NCBI GenBank assembly: GCA_029777755.1
Contig: JAKORQ010000006.1
Location: forward strand, 1-7,506
Length of the DNA stretch: 7,506 bases
Direction of reading: 5' to 3'
Origin: Planctomycetota bacterium
Lineage (GTDB): Bacteria > Planctomycetota > Phycisphaerae > Tepidisphaerales > Tepidisphaeraceae
Shown: positions 1 through 6,082 of the stretch, piece after piece
Numbering within the stretch: position 1 is the stretch's first letter
How the letters are laid out: each line of letters starts with the position of its first letter
The notes under the pieces: model-generated
The model's input: only the letters and a program-made list of their open reading frames with translations
The model's database searches: none
Told to the model about the DNA's origin: nothing
Program-made: the position numbers and the translations under genes

Positions 1-2048
1 ACGGCCGACGCATCGCCATCGGAGATGCCGAACATCACGCTCTTGTTGATCTGGCCGGCGGTCGCTGTCACCTCCATGGTGAACTTGCCGGTCTGGTTCG
101 ACACTCGGCTGTTGAAGTAGCCGGTGGTCGGCTGGGGAGCCGGCTCGGGATTGGTCACGGCCGACACCTTCACGCCCGCGAGGGTAGCATCGCCCACCTC
201 ATTGAAGGTGGCGACGTTGTTCAGGCTCGCCACGCTCGCCTGCTCGGTGCGGAAGCTGTATCCCGAGGCGATCTTAGTAGCCGTGCCCCCGGGCGCCGTC
301 ACGTACACGTCGTAGGTCTTCTTGGCGGCATCCACCACCAGCTTGACGTGATACTTCTTGCCGGCCTGGTAGCTGAAGTTCACATCCGCAGCATAGGCGC
401 CACCCTTGCGGGCGTCGATCTTGCCGTCAGCGTTGAAGCGAACGATCGCCGCCAGGTCGCTGTGGTGATCGGCCGCGCCATTTGCCAGGCCAACGACGTA
501 GTCGATGTTTCCAGCGGCCGGGGTCACGTCAAACTCGAGGGCAAAGCTGCCATTCTGTGAAGCGATGGAAGAGTTCTTCCACGCAGGATTGGTCGGGGTG
601 GGCGTGGGACCCGGATCCGGTTCCGGATCCGGCTTCGGGTCGGTCGGGTTCGTAGGCGTGCCGCCGAACTCGTCGGCGCCGATGTCATACTTGCCGCCGG
701 CCGGGCGAGCTTCCTTGTCAAAGTCGCTGGTGACCTGGCCGATGGTCAGTCCGCGGTCAATCGCAGGGCTGTTGGGAAGCAGATGGAACAGGTTGGAGGT
801 ATCAAGCCTGGGGTCAACCTCCAGCGAGTTCTTGTCATAGCCAGCCGACTGCCAGGTCGACAAGCCACCGTAGATGCCCCTCACGTCGTGCGAGAAGCTG
901 GCGGCGCTATTGGTATCCCAGAAGATGTTGTAGTCGGACTTGAGGAAACCAGTGAGGCCTTCCTCACGCACCTCAAATGCCGGACGATTGCCGGAGACCA
1001 CCACGATGTTGTTGTAGATGGTGACGTCGGTCGACGGCACGATCTTGGGCGTGGTGTTCGGCTCAGTGCCGAACCAGTGCTCCTGGCCCTGCACCAGCAG
1101 GCCCGCGAACATGGTCTGGGCGACATTGTAGAGCGTGTTGTTGTAGATCTGCGGACGCAGCGCCGCCCATGCACCGATGCCGGCACCCTTGGTGTTCCAC
1201 ACGATGTTGTTGCGCACGATAGAGTCGATGCTCTCGTACATGTTCGGGTTCGACTTGTCGAACCAGTTCTCATCGGTGTGCTGGCCCATCAGGATGCCCG
1301 AGTGGCCGGTGTTGGCGATGCGGTTGCGCTCGATGACGGTCCCAATATCACCACCCTTGTAGTAAACGCCGTTGGTGGTGGTGTCGTGGATGTAGCTGTC
1401 GCGCAGGATCGAGTAGTTGGCCTGGACAGCGTCGATACCCTCGGCATTCGAGCCGTCACGGCGGCCGGAGTTGTAGATCTCGCTGAACTCGATGATCGAG
1501 TAATCGGTCTTGGGAGTCAGCTTGATGACGTCACGGCCGGAGTCATGCAGCTTGGAGTAGCCAACGTACAGGTACTGCGGCCCATACTCGTTGCGAGCGC
1601 CGGTATCAACAAGGCTCTCGGTCTTGAGGGTGTAGTAGTAGCCGCCGGAAATATCGAGGTTGATCAGCTTCGTGTAGTGGGCGTCCTCGCCGACACGGAT
1701 GGCCACCTCGATGTTGCTGTTATTGATGGGCGCCACGATCTTCGCGGTTTCGCCCTGGTAGCCCTGGATGGTGATGTTGGGCTTCGTGATGCGAATCTCG
1801 GAAGTCAGGTTGTACGTGCCACCGCGCAACATGATGGTGTCGCCGGATTTCGCCTGGTTCAATGCATACTGGATAGTCTTGAACGGCGAGTCGATGGAAC
1901 CGGCGCCACCATCAGCGCCCCCCGGCGCTACGTAGAAAGTACTCAACAGTGTTCGAGTTTCGAGCGATTCAATAGATGCTGCCCGCGCAAGAACCTTATT
2001 ACGCCTGGCCTGCTTCTGCAGACCCGCAAATACGGAAGAAAACGACAT
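1..2048 (-). CDS. LEPR-XLL-type beta-helix protein, polysaccharide-lyase-like (C-terminus outside window)
   Basis: This frame is open from an ATG at 2048 to the window edge, giving 682 residues without a stop. Residues 1-36 are basic and not clearly hydrophobic and end in SLETRTLLS, matching the planctomycete LEPR-XLL N-terminal motif. Residues 37-80 (FYVAPGG, SPFKTIQYAL, GDTIMLRGGTY) are the classic opening of a right-handed parallel beta-helix as seen in pectate-lyase-like and DUF1565-type proteins. Repeated N-x-I/N-N-I rungs (IVRNNIVWN, IYNNTLYN, IYNNIVVV) continue to about residue 425. SPAID (427-431) and DIGADEF (455-461) form the usual end of such helices. A Pro/Asp/Glu linker (464-488) leads to a beta-rich domain (490-631), a second linker, and the start of a related copy (from about 643). 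It probably binds or cleaves polysaccharide outside the cytoplasm. I could not assign a lyase family or catalytic residues. An AAGGAG site 6 nt upstream supports the start. Confidence 0.85.
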   Translation of the reverse strand, partial: MSFSSVFAGLQKQARRNKVLARAASIESLETRTLLSTFYVAPGGADGGAGSIDSPFKTIQYALNQAKSGDTIMLRGGTYNLTSEIRITKPNITIQGYQGETAKIVAPINNSNIEVAIRVGEDAHYTKLINLDISGGYYYTLKTESLVDTGARNEYGPQYLYVGYSKLHDSGRDVIKLTPKTDYSIIEFSEIYNSGRRDGSNAEGIDAVQANYSILRDSYIHDTTTNGVYYKGGDIGTVIERNRIANTGHSGILMGQHTDENWFDKSNPNMYESIDSIVRNNIVWNTKGAGIGAWAALRPQIYNNTLYNVAQTMFAGLLVQGQEHWFGTEPNTTPKIVPSTDVTIYNNIVVVSGNRPAFEVREEGLTGFLKSDYNIFWDTNSAASFSHDVRGIYGGLSTWQSAGYDKNSLEVDPRLDTSNLFHLLPNSPAIDRGLTIGQVTSDFDKEARPAGGKYDIGADEFGGTPTNPTDPKPDPEPDPGPTPTPTNPAWKNSSIASQNGSFALEFDVTPAAGNIDYVVGLANGAADHHSDLAAIVRFNADGKIDARKGGAYAADVNFSYQAGKKYHVKLVVDAAKKTYDVYVTAPGGTATKIASGYSFRTEQASVASLNNVATFNEVGDATLAGVKVSAVTNPEPAPQPTTGYFNSRVSNQTGKFTMEVTATAGQINKSVMFGISDGDASA
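611..632. repeat. Tandem CCGGATCCGG palindromes encoding the Pro-Asp-Pro linker
   Basis: The 10-bp palindrome CCGGATCCGG occurs at 611-620 and again at 623-632, a 12-bp period. On the minus strand it encodes the PDPEPDP part of the linker between the beta-helix and the first C-terminal domain. Such low-complexity linker DNA can change length by slippage, so linker length may vary between relatives. Confidence 0.7.
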
Positions 2049-2054
2049 CGTGTT

Positions 2055-2060
2055 CTCCTT
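2055..2060 (-). promoter_or_regulatory. Shine-Dalgarno site of the beta-helix gene
   Basis: The minus strand reads AAGGAG, then 6 nt, then ATG at 2048. This is the strongest ribosome binding site in the window, and it decides the start of the beta-helix gene. It also shows that this genome uses Shine-Dalgarno initiation, in contrast with the genes here that lack such a site. Confidence 0.75.
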
Positions 2061-2067
2061 AACTGCT

Positions 2068-2097
2068 GCGGTGCTCCCGGATTTGCAGAGCACTCGC
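2068..2097 (-). promoter_or_regulatory. Leader stem-loop upstream of the beta-helix gene
   Basis: On the minus strand GCG-A-GTGCTC (2097-2088) can pair with GAGCACCGC (2076-2068). This makes a 9-bp GC-rich stem with one bulged A and an 11-nt loop. It ends 7 nt before the AAGGAG ribosome binding site. There is no U-tract, so it does not look like a terminator. It could affect mRNA stability or ribosome access if the transcript starts upstream. No function is demonstrated. Confidence 0.4.
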
Positions 2098-2419
2098 TGG
2101 TTGGAGGTCACGGCTGCGCGCATAGCCCCAGCGCAGAACCGGACCAGTTACCATGAGGCGAGGCTGCGGCGAGATACCCCCGTCCATCCACCCTCGCAAC
2201 TTCAACGCTCGCCATTGCGGCGAATGAGGGCCTCAGCGGTGCTTACACACCTGCTGATCTTCGACGCCACGGGGGACCTCCACGACGGAGACGCGCTACC
2301 CGGGCGCCGACAATTGCATCACTCACCCACGAACACGTGATGCGTGGATACTCAACTTGTTGCTGGCTTCAGTGGCAGTTACCCATAGCCCTATGAGTGA
2401 ACGTCACAGCCTTTTTTCG

Positions 2420-2431
2420 GGGACATGTCCC
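2420..2431. repeat. 12-bp perfect palindrome GGGACATGTCCC
   Basis: GGGACATGTCCC is its own reverse complement and is preceded on the plus strand by a T-run (2412-2417). It lies about 115 bases upstream of the nadK start. With no loop it would make a poor RNA hairpin, and the T-run is on the wrong side for a plus-strand terminator. A protein-binding operator or a remnant of a dispersed palindromic repeat is more likely. Confidence 0.4.
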
Positions 2432-2530
2432 GATACTGTTTAGTACGCACCTTGTTCGAAGTAGGTTCAGCTGTTCGAGCGTCGTCTTTCAGATCGAGGT
2501 TCTAACTTCTGTATCTACAACTGCTTGTTC

Positions 2531-2539
2531 TGGTATGAT
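2531..2539 (+). promoter_or_regulatory. Extended -10 promoter of nadK, predicted leaderless
   Basis: TGGTATGAT fits the extended -10 consensus TGnTATAAT with one mismatch. Extended -10 promoters can work without a good -35, and the position 16-18 bases upstream shows no TTGACA-like match. With the last T of the hexamer at -7, +1 falls on 2546, the A of the nadK ATG. The mRNA would then have no 5' leader, which agrees with the absence of any Shine-Dalgarno sequence. Confidence 0.5.
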
Positions 2540-2545
2540 TTTTCC

Positions 2546-3421
2546 ATGCGCGTGCTTGTCGTCCCTCATCCGGAAAAAGCAGAAGTCCTCTCGGCCGCCG
2601 AGCGGCTGTTAGCTGAGTTAACCAGTAAAGGTCACAGTCCCGTGATGATCACGGATCGCGAACGTGACCTGTCTGACTCTGACGCACAGTTGATCGTTGT
2701 ACTGGGAGGAGACGGCACGCTGCTTTCCGTCGCCCGCAGGCTGGGCGGGAAGCAGATCCCCCTGTTGGGCGTGAACTTCGGACGCCTGGGATTCCTGGCC
2801 GCCTTTACCCCCGAGGAACTGCCCTACTTCATAGATGATGCTCTGCGCGGCGACCTGCCGGCCGACGCCCGCATGTGCCTGGAAGTATCGGTGCTCGCCC
2901 CCGACACCTGCTTCGATCTTCGAGACAAGCGGCAGATCCGCCAGCAGCGCCGCTTCGGCGCAACTGCGCTCAATGACGCTGTCATCACCGCCGGTGAGCC
3001 ATTTAACATGATCGAGCTGGAGATCAGCGCTGACGGCCACACCGGTATTCGCTATTCCGGCGACGGCGCCATCATCGCCACCCCCAGCGGATCCACCGCC
3101 TACAACATCTCCGCCGGCGGGCCGATCGTCAGTCACGACCTGGACTCCATCTGCATTACCCCGATCTGCCCGCATTCGCTCGCCTTTCGCCCGGTGGTAA
3201 TCTCGCCTGAGAGCATCGTGCAGGTGCGCGGAACCCATGTGAATCCCGGTACCACCGTTTTCTGCGACGGACAGGCCAGCACACGGCTGGCCAATGGAGA
3301 TCGCGTGGTCATCTTCCGCGCCGACCACGATGTGCTGATCATCAACCACCCGCAGCATCGCGAGTGGCGCACTCTGGCGAGCAAACTGCACTGGGCCATC
3401 AGCCCCGATTACAAGGGATGA
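2546..3421 (+). CDS. nadK: NAD kinase
   Basis: A 291-residue cytoplasmic enzyme that phosphorylates NAD+ at the 2' position of its adenosine ribose, using ATP or polyphosphate, to make NADP+. The family signatures are all present and in order: N-terminal MRVLVVPHPEK; GGDGT (54-58), the phosphate-binding and catalytic loop; GVNFGRLGFL (75-84); ALND (141-144), matching the usual NE NAD-binding motif with Asp in place of Glu; SGDGAIIATPSGSTAY (171-186) followed by SAGGPI; and CDGQ (240-243). The length is normal for the family. I chose ATG 2546 over the in-frame TTG at 2525 because MRVLVV starts the fold directly, and the TTG lies upstream of the predicted -10 box. The flippase gene follows after 70 bases and may be co-transcribed. 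Confidence 0.95.
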   Translation: MRVLVVPHPEKAEVLSAAERLLAELTSKGHSPVMITDRERDLSDSDAQLIVVLGGDGTLLSVARRLGGKQIPLLGVNFGRLGFLAAFTPEELPYFIDDALRGDLPADARMCLEVSVLAPDTCFDLRDKRQIRQQRRFGATALNDAVITAGEPFNMIELEISADGHTGIRYSGDGAIIATPSGSTAYNISAGGPIVSHDLDSICITPICPHSLAFRPVVISPESIVQVRGTHVNPGTTVFCDGQASTRLANGDRVVIFRADHDVLIINHPQHREWRTLASKLHWAISPDYKG

Positions 3422-3491
3422 TTGAGGCGCACTGTCGCGGGATAGATTGTTGACACGGGCCGGCACTGCCATGAACCTTCTCTGACCAGCA

Positions 3492-4856
3492 ATGTCGCGA
3501 TCGATGCGAACGGATATTGTCGCCGCCTTCGCCGCCTCCGGCGCCAAGGCGCTGGCGTACGCGGTGATCTCCTCCATGCTGCTCGCCGGCGGCGCCCATG
3601 CGCCGGATTTCGCGATGTTCACGCTCGTTCGCTCGACGCTGGGACTGCTGAACTACGCCACGCTGGGAATCGCCCCGGCGCTAATCCGGCAACTCTCCCG
3701 CTCCTTCGCCCTCAACTCCCGCCCGGGATCAGCGGAGGAAGTCACCCCCCAGCGGCTGTACGCCTCGGCCGTCTATCCTGCCCTGCTGATCGGGTCGGCC
3801 GCCCTCGTTCTGCTCATCGGCTACACGATGGGATTCAACATCATCCACGTCGTGCCCGATTCCCTGCTCTCGTATGCCCCATGGGCGGCGCTGCTCGTGG
3901 GACTGGCGATGCTGTTTCGCCTTCTTTCTGACATCCCCGGCGGTTGGCTGCAGGCCAATCATCGTATCACGCTGGATAATGTTCTCCTGATGTCGGCCGA
4001 CCTGGCATGGCCGGTGACCACGTGGCTGCTCTTTCGCGTCACCTCCACGCCGCTGATCGCAGCATCGCTGGCGTTCTGTATCTGCTACTTTGCCCTGTCC
4101 ATCTCGCGCCTTACCGCTGCCACGTTACATGGGGCGCCGCTGCGAATAGCGCCGCGGCTGATCGATCCAGCGTCTGCCCGGCATATGCTGGCTTTCGGGC
4201 TACTGCTCACGCTGTCGCAGCTTTCCGACTTCCTCTACGCGCCGGCCGACTTCCTGCTTATCAACTGGTTTCTCACGCCAGAACACCTGACCGACTATTC
4301 CGTAGCCGTGCAGCTTGATGCCGGGCTTCTCCTGCTTACATCGGCCATCTCGACAGTGCTGTATCCACGAGCCTCACGGGCAGTTGCGATACATGACACT
4401 GCCACTTTGCGAAAGTACTACCGCAGGGGAACGCTGCTGACCGTGGCGCTGCTGATGGTGTCGGCCATCGCGCTGATCGTGATCGCCAAGCCGCTGCTGT
4501 TGGTATGGCTGAAGACCGACCGGCAGGGCACGCGCGACATCCTCCCCTTGCTCCTGCTGCACACGGTCATCGGTGGATCGACCGCCCCTGCACGCGCAAT
4601 TCTCTTCGCGGCTGGGCGAGCCCGTGTCTTTGCCATTTCCGCAGTCATAGCCGGCATCCTGAATGTTGCTATTTCTTCGGTATTCCTTCTCTACACAGAC
4701 CTGGAACTGGTCGGCGTGATCATCGGCACGCTTGTCGCGGTATTTCTGCGCTGTGCGATCTTCATCCCCTGGTACACGCGGCGCATCCTGCGCAAGTTGC
4801 CGCAGGCTACGGAAGAGCCTCCCCCGGAGCAGACAACCATCGCCGAGCCTCTATAG
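3492..4856 (+). CDS. Polysaccharide flippase / MATE-like multi-pass membrane protein
   Basis: 454 residues with roughly 12 hydrophobic helices (about 18-36, 40-62, 92-116, 127-145, 162-183, 186-204, 230-250, 274-290, 311-340, 348-372, 377-400, 404-426), then a hydrophilic, probably cytoplasmic tail rich in Pro and Glu. Size, helix number and the pattern of an early amphipathic segment with short basic loops fit the oligosaccharide flippase (Wzx/RfbX-like) branch of the MOP superfamily, which moves lipid-linked sugars across the inner membrane. The substrate cannot be read from the sequence, and there are no glycosyltransferases beside it. An in-frame stop at 3483 limits the start to ATG 3492 or ATG 3504; neither has a good Shine-Dalgarno site, and I kept the longer form. 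A different MOP transporter is possible. Confidence 0.75.
   Translation: MSRSMRTDIVAAFAASGAKALAYAVISSMLLAGGAHAPDFAMFTLVRSTLGLLNYATLGIAPALIRQLSRSFALNSRPGSAEEVTPQRLYASAVYPALLIGSAALVLLIGYTMGFNIIHVVPDSLLSYAPWAALLVGLAMLFRLLSDIPGGWLQANHRITLDNVLLMSADLAWPVTTWLLFRVTSTPLIAASLAFCICYFALSISRLTAATLHGAPLRIAPRLIDPASARHMLAFGLLLTLSQLSDFLYAPADFLLINWFLTPEHLTDYSVAVQLDAGLLLLTSAISTVLYPRASRAVAIHDTATLRKYYRRGTLLTVALLMVSAIALIVIAKPLLLVWLKTDRQGTRDILPLLLLHTVIGGSTAPARAILFAAGRARVFAISAVIAGILNVAISSVFLLYTDLELVGVIIGTLVAVFLRCAIFIPWYTRRILRKLPQATEEPPPEQTTIAEPL
4851..4856. other. Shared palindromic stop (CTATAG) of two convergent genes
   Basis: CTATAG is read as Leu-stop (CTA TAG) on both strands. The flippase ends ...Pro-Leu-stop at 4856 and dusB ends ...Ala-Leu-stop at 4851, so the two genes overlap tail to tail by six bases. 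There is no space for an intergenic terminator. The palindrome GCGCCGGCGC (4856-4865) overlaps the last base, inside dusB. Confidence 0.9.
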
Positions 4857-5900
4857 CGCCGGCGCCTGAGCTGTATCCTGCTTCCTCCGCCATTCGAGAA
4901 AATCGTCCAGCGCGCGGTGGAAATCGGCGGCATTCTGTATGGACCGCATCGCATCCTTCAGCGGCCGACAGGGATGCATCTCTTTGGCGTACCACGAGAT
5001 CCGCTGCCTGAACTCGCACACGGCGGCGTGCTCGCCGCGATACTCAAGGTGCAGACGGAAATGCTCGCGAATAGTATTGCACTTCTCCTCCAGCGTCGGC
5101 TGAGCAGGCAGTTTGCCGGTGCGCAGATATGACCAGGTATCGCGGAAGATCCATGGCGCTGAAAGCGCCGCCCTTCCGATCATCACGCCAGCGCAGCCGG
5201 TCTTCTCCATCATCGTCCTGGCATCCTGCGGACTGCGGACGTCGCCATTGCCGATCACCGGGATGTGATCCACGGCCGCCACAACCTCGGCGATGCCGTC
5301 CAGCCGCACCTGTCCGCCGAACCCCATCTCGCGTGTGCGTCCGTGGATGGTAATCATCCGCACACCCACCTGCTCAAGACGTCTCGCAAGATATGGAGCG
5401 GTGATGCTCTTGTCGTTCCATCCCAGGCGCAGCTTCGCGGTGATCGGCACCTCGGGAACGGCCGCCACCAGCTTCTCCACCATGCGTATCGTGGCGTCAG
5501 GATCGCACAACAGCGCCGAGCCGCCGTTCCGCTGGGTGATCTTGTCGACCGGGCAGCCCATGTTGATATCGATGACCCTGGCCCCCTCGTCGCGGCAGTA
5601 CCTTGCGGCATCGATCAGCGGATCGTCCTCGCCGCCGAACAACTGCACTGCCAGCGGCCGATCCTCCTCGGTGGTCGCCATTAGGATGCGAGTGCGGAAA
5701 TTCTGGCGCAACACTCCCTGCGGGCAAAGCAGGTCTGTGCATGCCAGCCCCAGCCCGCCAAACCGGCGAACCACCAGGCGATACGACAGGTCCGTATAGC
5801 CGGCAATCGGGGCCAGAAGCAGATTGGTGGGCAATTGCATCTGGCCGATGCGAATTGGCGCGACAAATTGGTCCGTTGTTTCAGCGATCGCGGTACTCAC
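4851..5900 (-). CDS. dusB: tRNA-dihydrouridine synthase, DusB-type
   Basis: An FMN flavoenzyme that reduces uridines in tRNA to dihydrouridine with NADPH. Counting from the earliest possible start, a TIM-barrel with Dus motifs is visible: APIAGYTDLSYR (33-44); DINMGCPVDKI (114-124), with Cys119 at the place of the catalytic general acid; AKLRLGW (158-164), with an FMN-contacting Lys; IHGRTR (188-193); PVIGNGDV (217-224), FMN phosphate binding; and MIGRAALSAPWIF (243-255). The helical tRNA-binding C-terminal domain follows (EFRQRISWY, 299-307). Length is typical. The start is uncertain: GTG 5900 is given, and an in-frame TTG at 5909 would add three residues. Neither has a clear ribosome site. 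E. coli DusB begins almost at the IGQ motif, so about 16-20 extra N-terminal residues are present here. It converges on the flippase gene with shared stops. Confidence 0.93.
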   Translation of the reverse strand: MSTAIAETTDQFVAPIRIGQMQLPTNLLLAPIAGYTDLSYRLVVRRFGGLGLACTDLLCPQGVLRQNFRTRILMATTEEDRPLAVQLFGGEDDPLIDAARYCRDEGARVIDINMGCPVDKITQRNGGSALLCDPDATIRMVEKLVAAVPEVPITAKLRLGWNDKSITAPYLARRLEQVGVRMITIHGRTREMGFGGQVRLDGIAEVVAAVDHIPVIGNGDVRSPQDARTMMEKTGCAGVMIGRAALSAPWIFRDTWSYLRTGKLPAQPTLEEKCNTIREHFRLHLEYRGEHAAVCEFRQRISWYAKEMHPCRPLKDAMRSIQNAADFHRALDDFLEWRRKQDTAQAPAL

Positions 5901-5908
5901 TGGAGGCA

Positions 5909-5914
5909 ATTTTA
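5909..5914 (-). promoter_or_regulatory. Candidate -10 box of dusB
   Basis: The minus strand reads TAAAAT at 5914-5909, one mismatch from TATAAT. The expected +1 is near 5902, two bases before the GTG at 5900, so the transcript could be nearly leaderless. No good -35 or TG extension is present. If this box is real, the TTG at 5909 cannot be the start. Confidence 0.25.
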
Positions 5915-5953
5915 CCCGATTTGACGCCCAAAGGCCCGGCCCCGAGCGGTGCG

Positions 5954-5981
5954 AAACCTGTCACATATGGTGTGTAGGTTT
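5954..5981. promoter_or_regulatory. 28-bp imperfect dyad in the dusB divergent region (candidate operator)
   Basis: The left arm AAACCT-GT-CACA (5954-5965) and right arm TGTG-T-AGGTTT (5971-5981) are inverted copies with ten paired positions, broken only by a 2-versus-1-base mismatch. The centre is TATGG. The right arm overlaps a TTGACT -35-like hexamer (5980-5985), and the dyad lies about 54 bases upstream of dusB. That position fits a repressor operator. As RNA it would form a hairpin, but the T-run after it is poor (TTTGACTTT), so a terminator is less likely. Confidence 0.45.
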
Positions 5982-6007
5982 GACTTTGCGACCACAAGTT
6001 ATAGTGT
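5980..6007 (+). promoter_or_regulatory. Candidate promoter for the 113-residue orphan gene
   Basis: TTGACT (5980-5985) is one base from TTGACA. The matching -10 is ambiguous: TATAGT (6000-6005) gives a short 14-bp spacer, while TAGTGT (6002-6007) gives 16 bp. TAGTGT is repeated in tandem (6002-6016, two and a half copies). The -35 overlaps the dyad at 5954-5981, so binding there would block the polymerase. Confidence 0.35.
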
Positions 6008-6016
6008 TAGTGTTAG

Positions 6017-6052
6017 ATGAGCCCGCTTAGCCATTCGCGGGCCCTGGATTGA
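6017..6052 (+). other. Possible 11-codon leader ORF with internal hairpin
   Basis: ATG at 6017 opens a frame, MSPLSHSRALD, closed by TGA at 6050-6052, 30 bases before the next gene. Inside it GCCCGC (6021-6026) and GCGGGC (6037-6042) can form a 6-bp stem with a 10-nt loop. The ORF has no ribosome site and its composition suggests no attenuation codons. A chance ORF within a structured 5' leader is the more likely reading. Confidence 0.15.
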
Positions 6053-6068
6053 CCTCTCGGGAACCGAC

Positions 6069-6074
6069 GAAGGG
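6069..6074 (+). promoter_or_regulatory. Ribosome binding site of the orphan gene
   Basis: GAAGGG lies 8 nt before ATG 6083. A second purine-rich run, AAAAAGG, directly abuts the ATG and is too close to help. This site is the main evidence, with frame length, that the orphan ORF is translated. Confidence 0.5.
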
Positions 6075-6082
6075 TAAAAAGG

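Larger units (their letters stand above)
2061..2545. other. Divergent intergenic region between the beta-helix gene and nadK
   Basis: About 485 bases without a convincing gene. Frames open here have no ribosome site, resemble no protein I know, or run into neighbouring genes in another frame. The left part (2061-2330) is GC-rich; the right part (2340-2545) is visibly more AT-rich, as expected near promoters. Structure seen: the stem-loop at 2068-2097; a small hairpin TCGCC-ATTGC-GGCGA (2209-2223); an inverted repeat GCATCAC/GTGATGC (2316-2322 and 2337-2343, 14-nt spacer); a 12-bp palindrome (2420-2431); a direct repeat TGTTCGA (2453-2459 and 2472-2478); and the nadK promoter. I found no convincing -10/-35 pair for the minus-strand gene. 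Confidence 0.6.

Noticed and set aside
783..2156. 457-codon plus-strand ORF opposite the beta-helix gene
   Set aside because: It is antisense to a gene with clear domain structure and a ribosome site. Its product is a monotonous Val/Asp/Gly/Arg sequence typical of the shadow of a GC-rich gene, and it resembles no protein family I know.
2050..2340. 96-codon plus-strand ORF in the intergenic region
   Set aside because: No ribosome site. The first codons overlap the leader of the beta-helix gene, and the product looks like random GC-rich translation.
2451..2480. tRNA T-arm-like GGTTC/GTTCGA sequences
   Set aside because: There is no flanking acceptor stem or anticodon arm of the right spacing; this is only a short direct repeat.
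2397..2612. 71-codon plus-strand ORF across the nadK start
   Set aside because: It begins at GTG without a ribosome site, crosses the nadK promoter, and ends inside nadK in another frame.
3450..3479. TTGACA at 3450-3455 as a separate promoter for the flippase gene
   Set aside because: The -35 match is perfect, but 16-18 bases downstream there is only GAACCT or AACCTT, not a -10 box. Read-through from nadK is simpler.
2618..3622. 334-codon minus-strand ORF opposite nadK
   Set aside because: It lies antisense to all the NAD kinase motifs, extends into the flippase start, and has low-complexity Ala/Gly/Asp composition.
4505..5011. 168-codon plus-strand ORF spanning the flippase-dusB junction
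   Set aside because: It is out of frame with the flippase and antisense to dusB, both well supported, and its product is rich in His, Arg, Pro and Ala.
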